DNA from: Pseudorhodoferax aquiterrae
GTDB lineage: Bacteria; Pseudomonadota; Gammaproteobacteria; Burkholderiales; Burkholderiaceae_C
Direction: 5' to 3'
Assembly (NCBI RefSeq): GCF_014652235.1
Contig: NZ_BMYK01000001.1
Span: forward strand, 392,982-456,981
DNA: 64,000 nucleotides
In this document: in pieces, positions 48,988-57,213 of the stretch
Layout: every line of letters starts with the position of its first letter
Position numbering within the stretch: position 1 is the stretch's first letter
The notes under the pieces: model-generated
Seen by the model: the letters and a program-made list of their open reading frames with translations, nothing else
The model's database searches: none
What the model was told of the DNA's origin: nothing
Program-made: the position numbers and the translations under genes

Positions 48988-50424
48988 TCAGTTTTCCTTC
49001 TTCTCCGCCGGGCGCTCGACCAGGGTCTTGCTGACCAGCACCGGGCCGCCCTTGAGCTGGCTGATGGCCTGGGCCAGCTGGAAGTCCTTGTCCGAGCCGA
49101 ACTCGGGCGGGCGGCGCTCTGCCACCGGCTTCTTGGCTTCCTCTTCGAGGCGCTTGCGCGCCTCTTCGCGGGCCTTCTCGCGGGCCGGGTCCTTGACTTC
49201 CGGGCCCTGGCCGCTGTTGAGGTGCTTCTCCAGGTCGGCCTCGCGCGTGCGCAGGGCGGCGAACGGGCTGCCTTCCTCGGTCTCGTCGACCATCACATCG
49301 GGCACGATGCCCTTGGCCTGGATCGAGTTGCCGCTGGGCGTGTAGTAGCGCGCCGTGGTGAGCTTCAGGCCCGTATCCGGACCCAGCGGGCGCACGGTCT
49401 GCACCGAGCCCTTGCCGAAGGTCTGGCTGCCCATGATGGTGGCGCGCTTGTGGTCCTGCAGCGCGCCGGCCACGATCTCGCTGGCCGAGGCCGAGCCTTC
49501 GTTGACGAGCACCACGATGGGTACGTTCTTGAGCGCCGCCGGCAGCCGCTTGAGCGGGTCGGCGCCACCGCGGCGCAAGTAGTACTCGGGCGCGGCCTTG
49601 TAGGTGAACTTGCTGTCGGCCAGCTGGCCGTTGGTGGAGACGACCGTCACACCCTCGGGCAGGAAGGCCGCGGAGACGGCCACGGCCGCGTCGAGCAGGC
49701 CGCCCGGGTCGTTGCGCAGGTCCAGCACCAGGCCCTTGAGGTTGGGCTCCTGCTTGTAGATCTCCTCGAGCTTGCGCGCGAAATCGTCCACCGTGCGGTC
49801 CTGGAACTGGCTCAGGCGGATCCAGGCGTAGCCCGGCTCCACGACCTTGCCCTTGACCGACTGCGTGCGGATCTCCTCGCGCGTGATCGTCACGGGGAAG
49901 CTGCGGCTCTCGTCCTTGCGGAAGATGGTCAGGTCGACCTTGGTGTTGGGCTCGCCGCGCATGCGCTTGACGGCGTCGTTCAGCGACAGGCCCTTGACGG
50001 CCGTGTCGTCGATCTTGGTGATCAGGTCGCCGGGCTTCAGGCCGGCGCGGAAGGCCGGCGAGCCCTCGATCGGCGAGACCACCTTGACCAGGCCGTCTTC
50101 CTGCGTGATCTCGATGCCCACGCCCACGAAGCGGCCAGTCGTGCCCTCGCGGAATTCCTTGAAGGACTTCTTGTCGAAGTACTGCGAGTGCGGGTCCAGG
50201 CTGGACACCATGCCGGAGATCGCGTCGCTGATCAGCTTCTTCTCGTCGACGGGCTCGACGTAGTCGCTCTTGATCATGCCGAACACGGCGGCCATCTGCT
50301 GCAGCTCCTCCAGCGGCAGGGGCGCCATGGCGCCGCGCGCCACGGTTTGCAGCGACACGGTGGTCATGGCCCCTGCCAGGGCACCGGCTGCCACCCAGCC
50401 TGCGATCTTCAGTTTCTGACCCAT
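48988..50424 (-). CDS. ctpA: C-terminal processing protease, S41A family
   Basis: A 478-residue periplasmic serine protease. An N-terminal signal anchor (KIAGWVAAGALAGAMTTVSL) is followed by a PDZ domain (about residues 90-170: GIEITQEDGLVKVVSPIEGS) and the S41 catalytic domain with the nucleophile in NEGSASASE and the general-base Lys in TFGKGSVQTV. The C-terminal third is charged and low-complexity (KAREEARKRLEEEAKK). It degrades misprocessed or tagged envelope proteins. The gene lies between gpmA and moeB, a conserved order in beta-proteobacteria. Confidence 0.93.
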   Translation of the reverse strand: MGQKLKIAGWVAAGALAGAMTTVSLQTVARGAMAPLPLEELQQMAAVFGMIKSDYVEPVDEKKLISDAISGMVSSLDPHSQYFDKKSFKEFREGTTGRFVGVGIEITQEDGLVKVVSPIEGSPAFRAGLKPGDLITKIDDTAVKGLSLNDAVKRMRGEPNTKVDLTIFRKDESRSFPVTITREEIRTQSVKGKVVEPGYAWIRLSQFQDRTVDDFARKLEEIYKQEPNLKGLVLDLRNDPGGLLDAAVAVSAAFLPEGVTVVSTNGQLADSKFTYKAAPEYYLRRGGADPLKRLPAALKNVPIVVLVNEGSASASEIVAGALQDHKRATIMGSQTFGKGSVQTVRPLGPDTGLKLTTARYYTPSGNSIQAKGIVPDVMVDETEEGSPFAALRTREADLEKHLNSGQGPEVKDPAREKAREEARKRLEEEAKKPVAERRPPEFGSDKDFQLAQAISQLKGGPVLVSKTLVERPAEKKEN

Positions 50425-50537
50425 AGCGAGCAATCCCCAGACAGGTTCCGACAAATAAGCGATTGGAATGCCGGATCGCGGGCCGGTTCCGCTGGAACAG
50501 CGGAGAATTTTCGGCCTTTACAGGCCGTTCACTGAAA

Positions 50538-51284
50538 TCAGGCCTTCTTGCCCTGTGCCGCCACCGCCGCCGCGGCGCGCGCCGCAGCTTCGGCATCGCC
50601 CAGATAGTAGTGGCGGATCGGCTTGAGATCGGCATCCAGCTCGTAAACCAGCGGAATTCCGTTGGGAATGTTCAGGCCCACGATGTCGGCGTCGGAGATG
50701 CCGTCCAGGTACTTGACCAGCGCGCGGATGGAGTTGCCATGCGCCGCCACCACCACCTTGCGGCCGGCCTTGATGGCCGGAGCCATCGACTCGTTCCAGA
50801 AGGGCAGCACGCGGGCCACGGTGTCCTTCAGGCATTCGGTCAGCGGCACCTGCTCGGGCGCCAGCTTGGCGTAGCGCAGGTCGCCGCGCTCGCTGCGCGG
50901 GTCGCTGGCTTCCAGGGCCGGCGGCGGCGTGTCGTAGCTGCGGCGCCAGACCAGCACCTGCTCGTCGCCGTACTGCTTGGCCATGTCGGCCTTGTTCAGT
51001 CCTTGCAATGCACCGTAGTGGCGCTCGTTCAGGCGCCAGCTGTGCACCACGGGCAGCCAGGTGCGGTCCATCTCGTCCAGCACGTGCCACAGCGTGCGCG
51101 TGGCGCGCTTGAGCACGCTGGTGTAGGCCACGTCGAACTCGTAGCCCTCGGCGCGCAGCAGGCGGCCGGCGTTCTTGGCCTGTTCGATGCCGGTGGCGGT
51201 CAGGTCCACGTCGGTCCAGCCGGTGAATCGGTTCTCGAGGTTCCAGGTCGATTCGCCGTGGCGGATCAGGACGAGTTTGTGCAT
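50538..51284 (-). CDS. gpmA: 2,3-bisphosphoglycerate-dependent phosphoglycerate mutase
   Basis: A 248-residue glycolytic enzyme. The phosphohistidine motif [10 protein letters not shown] (His9) is complete, as are the ERHYGALQG segment and the second catalytic His in [12 protein letters not shown]. It interconverts 3- and 2-phosphoglycerate. The C-terminus is extended by an Ala-rich tail. It is divergent from the rhodanese gene, with 125 bp between starts. Two short hairpins (50488-50504 and 50512-50527) lie between its stop and ctpA. Confidence 0.96.
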   Translation of the reverse strand: MHKLVLIRHGESTWNLENRFTGWTDVDLTATGIEQAKNAGRLLRAEGYEFDVAYTSVLKRATRTLWHVLDEMDRTWLPVVHSWRLNERHYGALQGLNKADMAKQYGDEQVLVWRRSYDTPPPALEASDPRSERGDLRYAKLAPEQVPLTECLKDTVARVLPFWNESMAPAIKAGRKVVVAAHGNSIRALVKYLDGISDADIVGLNIPNGIPLVYELDADLKPIRHYYLGDAEAAARAAAAVAAQGKKA

Positions 51285-51409
51285 GGTGGTCAAGCTTGGG
51301 AGGGCGAAAGGGAATTGGCTCGGCGCGCCGGGCGGGCCGAAACCCGGCATTTTAGAATCGCCGACCCGCCCGCCAGATCGGCTGCGGTCCCAACGAGAAA
51401 GCCTTCTGC

Positions 51410-51820
51410 ATGAAATTCGTGATCGACAACTGGATGCTGTTCGCCGTGGCGCTGGTGTCCGCCAGCCTGCTGCTGTGGCCCATGGTTTCCGGTGCCGCCG
51501 GCGCCTCGGCACTGACGCCGGCCGGTGCCGTGCAACTGATCAACCGCGAAAAGGCGGTGGTGGTCGACGTCAGCGAGGAGGCGGAGTTCGCGACCGGCCA
51601 TGTCGTCGGTGCACGCAACGTGCCCTTCGGCCAGCTCGACACCAAGCTTGCCGGCGTGGTCAAGAACAAGGGCGTGCCGCTGCTGCTGGTCTGCCCCACG
51701 GGCGCGCGTGCCAACCGTGCCGTGGCGGCCGCCAAGAAGCTGGGCTATGAGAAAGCCCAGGCCGTGGCCGGCGGCATGAAGGGCTGGCGCGACGCCGGCC
51801 TGCCGGTGGAGAAGGCGTGA
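51410..51820 (+). CDS. Membrane-anchored rhodanese-like sulfurtransferase
   Basis: A 136-residue single-domain rhodanese. A hydrophobic N-terminal helix ([18 protein letters not shown]) anchors it to the inner membrane. The catalytic loop is [12 protein letters not shown] with Cys95 as the persulfide-carrying residue. It is translationally coupled to grxC (TGATG overlap at 51818-51822), the usual order rhodanese-grxC-secB-gpsA in these bacteria. Likely role: sulfane sulfur handling or cyanide detoxification near the membrane. The physiological acceptor is unknown. Confidence 0.9.
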   Translation: MKFVIDNWMLFAVALVSASLLLWPMVSGAAGASALTPAGAVQLINREKAVVVDVSEEAEFATGHVVGARNVPFGQLDTKLAGVVKNKGVPLLLVCPTGARANRAVAAAKKLGYEKAQAVAGGMKGWRDAGLPVEKA

Positions 51821-52080
51821 TGCAGGCCGTGCGCATGTACACCACGGCGGTGTGTCCCTACTGCATCCGCGCCAAGCAGGTGCTCAAGGCCAAGGGCGTG
51901 GCGCAGATCGAGGAGATCCGCGTCGACACCGATCCGGCCGAGCGCGTGAAGATGATGGAGCTGACCGGCCGTCGCACCGTGCCGCAGATCTTCATCGGCG
52001 ACACCCATGTGGGCGGCTGCGACGACCTGATCGCGCTGGACAGCCGCGGCGGCCTGGTGCCGCTGCTGCAGGGAAGCTGA
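51820..52080 (+). CDS. grxC: Glutaredoxin 3
   Basis: An 86-residue dithiol glutaredoxin. The active site C12-P-Y-C15 follows the first beta strand (VRMYTTAV), and the glutathione site TVPQIFIGDTHVGGCDDL is intact. Length and motif match GrxC. It reduces protein and mixed glutathione disulfides. The start ATG shares a base with the rhodanese stop. Confidence 0.95.
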   Translation: MQAVRMYTTAVCPYCIRAKQVLKAKGVAQIEEIRVDTDPAERVKMMELTGRRTVPQIFIGDTHVGGCDDLIALDSRGGLVPLLQGS

Positions 52081-52114
52081 CACGGCGCTCGGCCATAATC
52101 GCCGGCTGACTGCC

Positions 52115-52149
52115 GCCCGCCGCGGACGCATCCCCGGCGGGCATTTTTT
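52115..52149 (+). terminator. Intrinsic terminator between grxC and secB
   Basis: An 8-bp GC stem (GCCCGCCG paired with CGGCGGGC, 12-base loop) is followed by ATTTTTTG. It lies 35 bp after the grxC stop and 19 bp before the secB start. Transcripts from the rhodanese-grxC pair should mostly stop here, or the structure may act as an attenuator in front of secB. Confidence 0.75.
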
Positions 52150-52167
52150 GACACCCGAAAGACCTCC

Positions 52168-52641
52168 ATGGCCGAGACCCAAGCCCAAGCCCCCGTGTTC
52201 CAGATCCAGCGCATCTACCTGAAGGAGGCATCGCTGGAGCAGCCCAATTCGCCGGCCATCCTGCTGCAGCAGGAACAGCCCCAGGTCGACATCCAGCTGG
52301 GCGTGGACGGCGCCAACGTGGCCGACGGCATCTACGAAGTCACCGTGACGGCCACCGTGCACACGCGCGTGGGCGGCGACAAGACGGTGTTCCTGGTCGA
52401 GGCCAAGCAGGCCGGCATCTTCGAAATCCGCAACCTGCCGCAGGACCAGATGGGCCCCATCATGGGCATCGCCTGCCCGCAGATCGTCTACCCCTACCTG
52501 CGCGGCAACGTGGCCGACCTGGTGCAGCGCGCCGGCTTCCCGCCCGTGCACCTGGCCGAGATCAACTTCCAGGCCATGTACGAGCAGCAGCAGGCCCAGC
52601 AGGCCACCGCCGCGAACGGCGCGGCTCCGGCCATCCAGTAA
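52168..52641 (+). CDS. secB: Protein-export chaperone SecB
   Basis: A 157-residue tetrameric cytosolic chaperone. Diagnostic segments are [35 protein letters not shown] and [17 protein letters not shown]. It keeps precursors unfolded and delivers them to SecA. The Gln/Ala-rich C-terminal tail ([14 protein letters not shown]) is typical of beta-proteobacterial SecB. gpsA follows after 5 bp. Confidence 0.97.
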   Translation: MAETQAQAPVFQIQRIYLKEASLEQPNSPAILLQQEQPQVDIQLGVDGANVADGIYEVTVTATVHTRVGGDKTVFLVEAKQAGIFEIRNLPQDQMGPIMGIACPQIVYPYLRGNVADLVQRAGFPPVHLAEINFQAMYEQQQAQQATAANGAAPAIQ

Positions 52642-52646
52642 AGCCG

Positions 52647-53639
52647 ATGAAGATCGCCGTGCTGGGCGCGGGCGCCTGGGGCACGGCACTGGCCGTGCAT
52701 GCCAGCCGGCTGCCAGGGCGCAGCGTGCACCTGTGGGCGCGCGACGCCGCGCAGCTGGCGCAGATGCGCGCGCAGCGCCGCAACGCCCGCTACCTGCCCG
52801 ACACGCTGCTGCCCACGCCGCTGCAGCTGGCCGACGGGCCGTTGGCGCCGCTGTGCGCGGACCAGGACCTGCTCGTCATCGCCACGCCCATGGCGGCGCT
52901 GCGTTCCATGCTGGCCGAGCTCGCGCCGCTGGGCCGGCCGCTGGCCTGGCTCTGCAAAGGCTTCGAGGCCGGCGGCGCCGGACTGCTCGGCCATGAGATC
53001 CACCAGGCCGTGGTCGGCCAGGCGCCGTTCGGCGTGCTCAGCGGCCCCAGCTTCGCGCAGGAGGTCGCGGCCGGCCAGCCGACCGCGCTGGTCGCCGCCA
53101 GCGCCGATGCGGCGCTGCGCGAGGCGCTGGTCCAGGCCTTCCACGGCCCGACCCTGCGCGTCTACAGCAGCGACGACGTTCCGGGCGTGGAGGTCGGCGG
53201 TGCCGTCAAGAACCTGCTGGCCATCGCCACCGGCCTGTGCGACGGCCTCTCGCTGGGGCTCAATGCGCGCGCGGCGCTGGTCACGCGCGGGCTGGCGGAG
53301 ATGACGCGGCTGGGCCTGGCGCTGGGCGCGCGCGCGGAGACCTTCATGGGCCTGTCGGGTCTGGGCGACCTGGTGCTGACGGCCACGGGCGACCTCAGCC
53401 GCAACCGCAAGGTCGGCCTGCTGCTGGCCCGCGGCATGCGGCTGGACGAGGCCGTGGCCTCGCTGGGCCATGTGGCCGAAGGCGTCTACAGCGCGCGCAC
53501 CGTGGTGCAGCGCGCGCGGGCCCTTGGGGTGGAGATGCCGATCGCCGAAAGCGTGCTGGCCCTGCTCGACGGCCAGTTGCAGCCGCAGCAGGCCGTGGCT
53601 GCGCTGATGGGCCGCGAGCCGGCGGCCGACGGCGTCTAG
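52647..53639 (+). CDS. gpsA: Glycerol-3-phosphate dehydrogenase [NAD(P)+]
   Basis: A 330-residue enzyme reducing dihydroxyacetone phosphate to sn-glycerol-3-phosphate for phospholipid synthesis. The NAD motif [12 protein letters not shown] begins at residue 5; [20 protein letters not shown] and the catalytic Lys region [16 protein letters not shown] are intact. Its stop abuts the convergent scpA stop (53639/53640), leaving no intergenic terminator. Confidence 0.97.
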   Translation: MKIAVLGAGAWGTALAVHASRLPGRSVHLWARDAAQLAQMRAQRRNARYLPDTLLPTPLQLADGPLAPLCADQDLLVIATPMAALRSMLAELAPLGRPLAWLCKGFEAGGAGLLGHEIHQAVVGQAPFGVLSGPSFAQEVAAGQPTALVAASADAALREALVQAFHGPTLRVYSSDDVPGVEVGGAVKNLLAIATGLCDGLSLGLNARAALVTRGLAEMTRLGLALGARAETFMGLSGLGDLVLTATGDLSRNRKVGLLLARGMRLDEAVASLGHVAEGVYSARTVVQRARALGVEMPIAESVLALLDGQLQPQQAVAALMGREPAADGV

Positions 53640-54485
53640 TCAGTTCGTGGCGGTGTAGGCCAGGCGCACGTAGATGGGTGCGAAGGCCTCGGCCTGCACG
53701 ATCTCCACCAGCGTTTCCTTGCCCAGCTCCAGCAGCGCGATGAAGGTCACGACCAGCACGGTCGAGCCCTTCTCGGGGTTGAACAGCTCCTCGAACTCGA
53801 CGAACTTGCGGCCCTGCAGCGTGCGCAGCACCTGGGTCATGTAGTCGCGCACCGAAAGCTCTTCGCGCGTGATCTTGTGGTGCTGCACGAGCTTGGCGCG
53901 CTTCAGGATGTCGCGCCAGGCCTCCTGCAGGTCCGCCAGGTGCACCTCGGGAAAGCGCGGCTGCAGCGATTGCTCGATGTACACCTGGGCCTTCAGGAAG
54001 TCGCGGCCGAACTGCGGCAGCGCGTTCAGGCGCGCGCCGGCCAGCTTCATCTGCTCGTATTCCAGCAGCCTGCGCACGAGCTCGGCGCGCGGATCCTCGG
54101 GCTCCTCGCCCTCGGCCACGGGCTTGGGCGGCAGCAGCATGCGCGACTTGATCTCGATCAGCATGGCGGCCATGAGCAGGTATTCGGCCGCCAGTTCGAG
54201 GTTGCGCGTGCGGATCTCGTCCACGTACGCCAGGTACTGCCGCGTGACGGCAGCCATGGGGATGTCCAGGATGTTGAAGTTCTGCTTGCGGATCAGGTAG
54301 AGCAGCAGGTCCAGCGGGCCTTCGAAGGCCTCGAGGAAGACTTCCAGCGCATCCGGCGGGATGTACAGGTCCTGCGGGATGGCGAACAGCGGCTCGCCGT
54401 ACAGGCGTGCCAACGCCACCTGGTCCACCACTTCGGGCATGGACGCGCCCTCGCCGGGGGCCGGCGGCAGCAGTTCGGACTCCAC
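53640..54485 (-). CDS. scpA: Segregation and condensation protein ScpA
   Basis: A 281-residue kleisin that bridges the SMC heads with ScpB. FEGPLDLLLYLIRKQNFNILDIP is the conserved N-terminal SMC-binding segment, and LAAEYLLMAAMLIEIKSRMLL is the helix before the linker. The C-terminal winged helix has TFIALLELGKETLVEIVQAE. It starts with GTG at 54485 (the ATG at 54440 is the alternative), 21 bp after the DUF3460 gene. Confidence 0.92.
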   Translation of the reverse strand: MESELLPPAPGEGASMPEVVDQVALARLYGEPLFAIPQDLYIPPDALEVFLEAFEGPLDLLLYLIRKQNFNILDIPMAAVTRQYLAYVDEIRTRNLELAAEYLLMAAMLIEIKSRMLLPPKPVAEGEEPEDPRAELVRRLLEYEQMKLAGARLNALPQFGRDFLKAQVYIEQSLQPRFPEVHLADLQEAWRDILKRAKLVQHHKITREELSVRDYMTQVLRTLQGRKFVEFEELFNPEKGSTVLVVTFIALLELGKETLVEIVQAEAFAPIYVRLAYTATN

Positions 54486-54506
54486 GCGGCCTGGCGCCTG
54501 CGGCGA

Positions 54507-54716
54507 TCAGTTGTTGTTGTCGGTCTGGTAGACGTAGGGCTTCTGCGCCACGCGGCCCTGGCGGAACTGGGCCCAGGCGTTGCGGTCCACGGCCTTGTCC
54601 CACAGCAGGGCGCGGCCGGCGCGCTGGCGCGCTTCCAGATCGGGCTGCTGGGCCTTGAGCTGGTCGATGAACTGCGTGGCGTCGGACTTGTAGTCGGGGC
54701 GGCGGAAGATGGACAT
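54507..54716 (-). CDS. DUF3460 family small protein
   Basis: A 69-residue conserved beta-proteobacterial protein. It opens MSIFRRPDYKSDATQFIDQL and ends in an Asn-rich tail. The family is of unknown function and regularly sits directly upstream of scpA, as here, so a chromosome-related role has been guessed but is not shown. No signal peptide or membrane segment is visible. Confidence 0.82.
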   Translation of the reverse strand: MSIFRRPDYKSDATQFIDQLKAQQPDLEARQRAGRALLWDKAVDRNAWAQFRQGRVAQKPYVYQTDNNN

Positions 54717-54756
54717 ACACTGAACCTTTCGAAGGCGCGGATTTTAAGGGGGCAGC

Positions 54757-55269
54757 ATGGCGGCGCGATGGAACGGGATGGCGCGGTGGACCGCAGCGGC
54801 GCTGGCAGGTCTGCTGCTGCTGGGGTGCGACCCGCAACGCATCGACGCGCTGGAGGAGGGCGTGGCCACCGAGGCCGACGTGCGCAAGCAGTTCGGCGAG
54901 CCCGAGAAGATCTGGGACGCGCCGGGCGGCGGCCGTACCCTCGAGTACAACCGCCAGCCCGCCGGCCACCGCAACTACATGATCACCATCGGCCCGGACG
55001 GCAAGATGAGCGCGCTGCGCCAGGTGCTCACGCCCGAGAACTTCGCCAAGGTCCAGCCCGGCATGATGATGGAAGACGTGCGCAAGATGCTGGGCAAGCC
55101 GATGAAGATCACGCCCTACGATCTGCAGCGTGAAGTGGTCTACGACTGGCGCTACCTGCAGCCGCCGAACACCTCGATGGTGTTCAGCGTGGTCTTCAAC
55201 ACCGACTACCGCGTGCTGCGCACCGGCTCCATGCTCGATCCGCAGGCGCCGGAGAACAAGGTCCAGTAG
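54757..55269 (+). CDS. BamE/OmlA-like outer-membrane lipoprotein
   Basis: A 170-residue lipoprotein with lipobox LLLLGC (Cys24) and two SmpA/OmlA-type repeats: GVATEADVRKQFGEPEKIWD and VQPGMMMEDVRKMLGKPMKI, each followed by a short beta strand. BamE-type proteins support the outer-membrane protein assembly machine. A true bamE usually has one such repeat, so this is a related paralogue. A good ribosome site (AAGGGGG) supports the ATG at 54757. It is divergent from DUF3460/scpA. Confidence 0.78.
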   Translation: MAARWNGMARWTAAALAGLLLLGCDPQRIDALEEGVATEADVRKQFGEPEKIWDAPGGGRTLEYNRQPAGHRNYMITIGPDGKMSALRQVLTPENFAKVQPGMMMEDVRKMLGKPMKITPYDLQREVVYDWRYLQPPNTSMVFSVVFNTDYRVLRTGSMLDPQAPENKVQ

Positions 55270-55285
55270 CGGCGCCGCGAGGCGG

Positions 55286-55987
55286 CTACACCCTGCCGCT
55301 GACCGGCAGCGCCGCCCCGTGCACCGCGCGGGCCGCGTCGGACGCAAGAAACCCGATCACCTCGGCCAGCGCCTCCGGCGCCACCCAGCGCGAGGGGTCC
55401 GCCTCCGGCATGGCGGCGCGGTTGGCGGGCGTGTCGATCACCGAGGGCAGCACGCAGTTCACGTGGATGCCCTGGTCGCGCAGTTCGGCCGACATCGATT
55501 CCGTCAGCCGCACCAGCGCGCTCTTGGATGCGCAATAGCCGCCCATGTGGGCCGCGCCGCGTTGCGCGGCGCCGGCACCCACCGTCACCACGCGGCCGGT
55601 GCCCTGGGCCAGCATGCGCGGCACCACGGCGGCTGCCACGTTCAGGAAGCTGCGCGCGTTCAGGTCCATCAGGAAGTCCCAGCTGCCGGTCGCCAACTCG
55701 TGCACCGCCTCGCCCATGCGGAAGCCTCCGGCCAGGTGGCACAGCACGTCGATGCGCTGCGGTGCAGCCCAGGCAGCGTCGATGCGGGCCTGCAGCTGGG
55801 CCCGGTCCAGCAGGTCGGCGGCGACGGTCTGCGCGCCGGGCATGTCGCCGTACAGGCGCTGCAGTGCCTGCGCGTCGCGGTCCAGCAGCAGCAGGCGGGC
55901 GCCCCCTCGCTGGAAGTGGGCCGCCACGGCCTGGCCCAGCTGACCGGCGGCGCCGGTGACGAGCACGGTGGTGGTGGCCGTCGTCAT
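55286..55987 (-). CDS. Short-chain dehydrogenase; candidate dihydropteridine reductase
   Basis: A 233-residue SDR. TGAAGQLGQAVA binds the cofactor and YCASK gives the catalytic Tyr and Lys. Its start overlaps the phhA stop (ATGA), making it the last gene of the phenylalanine hydroxylase operon. The late segment LPSVIDTPANRAAMPEAD followed by SRW resembles the same region of animal quinonoid dihydropteridine reductase (LP..LDTP.NR..MPEAD...W), although similar strings occur in other bacterial SDRs. If correct, it would regenerate the tetrahydropterin used by PhhA. Confidence 0.72.
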   Translation of the reverse strand: MTTATTTVLVTGAAGQLGQAVAAHFQRGGARLLLLDRDAQALQRLYGDMPGAQTVAADLLDRAQLQARIDAAWAAPQRIDVLCHLAGGFRMGEAVHELATGSWDFLMDLNARSFLNVAAAVVPRMLAQGTGRVVTVGAGAAQRGAAHMGGYCASKSALVRLTESMSAELRDQGIHVNCVLPSVIDTPANRAAMPEADPSRWVAPEALAEVIGFLASDAARAVHGAALPVSGRV

Positions 55988-56874
55988 GCCGGGGCTCCCT
56001 GGCGCTTGCGCGCGTGGTAGCGGCCGGTGCCACGTGTCAGCATGCGGTCGCTGGCGAGCACGTCGCCGGGCTCGTGTTCGGCCGCGCCCGTCACGCGCTG
56101 GTAGTAGGGGGCGAAATCGATCTGGGCCAGGGCCAGCAGATCGTCGAGGTGGTTCAGCACGAAGTAGCTCTCCTGGAAATCGTCGATGCGGTAGCGCGTG
56201 CGCATCACGCGCTCCAGGTCGAAACCGATGCGGTTGGGCGAATCATCCTCGACCGAGAAGCGCGTCTCGGTGGACGAGGACACGATGCCCGCGCCGTAGA
56301 TGCGCGGCGCACCGCCCTCCAGCACCAGGCCGAATTCCACCGTGTACCAGTACACGCGCGCCAGCTGGTCCAGCACCCCCAGCTGCTTGGCGCGCAGGCC
56401 GCCCTGGCCGTAGGCCTGGATGAATTCGGCCATCACCGGGTTCATGAGCATGGGCACATGGCCGAACACGTCGTGGAACACGTCGGGCTCTTCCAGGTAG
56501 TCCAGCTCGTGGGGCTTGCGGATGAACTGGCCGGCGGGAAAGCGCCGGTGGGCCAGGTGCTCGAAGAACACGTCGTCGGGCACCAGGCCGGGCACGGCCA
56601 CCACCTGCCAGCCGGTGCGCTGCATCAGCACCTCCGACAGCTCTTCGAAGTTCGGGATCTGGTCGGCGCTGAGCGGCAGCTCGGCCATGCCGCGCACGAA
56701 CTCGGCGCAGGCGCGGCCCGGCAGCAGACGGCTCTGGCGCTCGAACAGCGTCTTCCAGACGCCGTGCTCGGCGGCCGTATAGCGCTCCCAGCCTTGGGCG
56801 ATGGTCCAGTCGGGCCGGTCCGGGCGGTGGTCGCCGGCCGCCAGGCCGTGCTTGGTGGGGGCGGTGTCATGCAT
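55984..56874 (-). CDS. phhA: Phenylalanine 4-monooxygenase
   Basis: A 296-residue bacterial aromatic amino acid hydroxylase converting phenylalanine to tyrosine with tetrahydropterin and oxygen. The iron ligands are His134 and His139 in DVFHDVFGHVPML and Glu180 in YWYTVEFGLV. PHELDYLEEP and GAGIVSSSTET form the active-site surroundings. It lacks the ACT regulatory domain of animal enzymes, as expected in bacteria. Overlaps with phhB (8 bp) and the SDR (4 bp) place it in a tight pterin operon. Confidence 0.96.
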   Translation of the reverse strand: MHDTAPTKHGLAAGDHRPDRPDWTIAQGWERYTAAEHGVWKTLFERQSRLLPGRACAEFVRGMAELPLSADQIPNFEELSEVLMQRTGWQVVAVPGLVPDDVFFEHLAHRRFPAGQFIRKPHELDYLEEPDVFHDVFGHVPMLMNPVMAEFIQAYGQGGLRAKQLGVLDQLARVYWYTVEFGLVLEGGAPRIYGAGIVSSSTETRFSVEDDSPNRIGFDLERVMRTRYRIDDFQESYFVLNHLDDLLALAQIDFAPYYQRVTGAAEHEPGDVLASDRMLTRGTGRYHARKRQGAPA

Positions 56875-57199
56875 GGTCGTTGTCCTCGGTGGGGGCGGCC
56901 TGCTGCGCGAGGGCATCGGCCACCTGGTCCATGGTGCGTGCGAGGCGGATGTCGCGCATCGACAGGCCGTCCACGTCGTGCGTGGTCAGTGTCACGTCCA
57001 CGCGGTTGTAGACGTTGGACCACTCGGGGTGGTGGTCGTTCTTCTCCGCGTGCACCGCGATCTGGCACATGAAGCCCATGGCCTGCGCGAAATCGCGGAA
57101 CACGAAGCGCCGCGTGATCAGGCCGCCCCGCGCCGGGCTGGCCTGCCAGGCGGGCAGTTGCGCCAGCAGGGGTTGCAGTTGTTCGTTCGAGAGTTTCAT
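56867..57199 (-). CDS. phhB: Pterin-4a-carbinolamine dehydratase
   Basis: A 110-residue enzyme that dehydrates the 4a-hydroxypterin made by PhhA. The active-site segment AEKNDHHPEWSNVYNRVDVT, with its paired His and the TTHD that follows, is fully conserved. It sits between fahA (14-bp gap) and phhA (8-bp overlap). In Pseudomonas the homologue is also needed for phhA expression. Confidence 0.95.
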   Translation of the reverse strand: MKLSNEQLQPLLAQLPAWQASPARGGLITRRFVFRDFAQAMGFMCQIAVHAEKNDHHPEWSNVYNRVDVTLTTHDVDGLSMRDIRLARTMDQVADALAQQAAPTEDNDHA

Positions 57200-57213
57200 C
57201 GTCCGTTGTTCCT

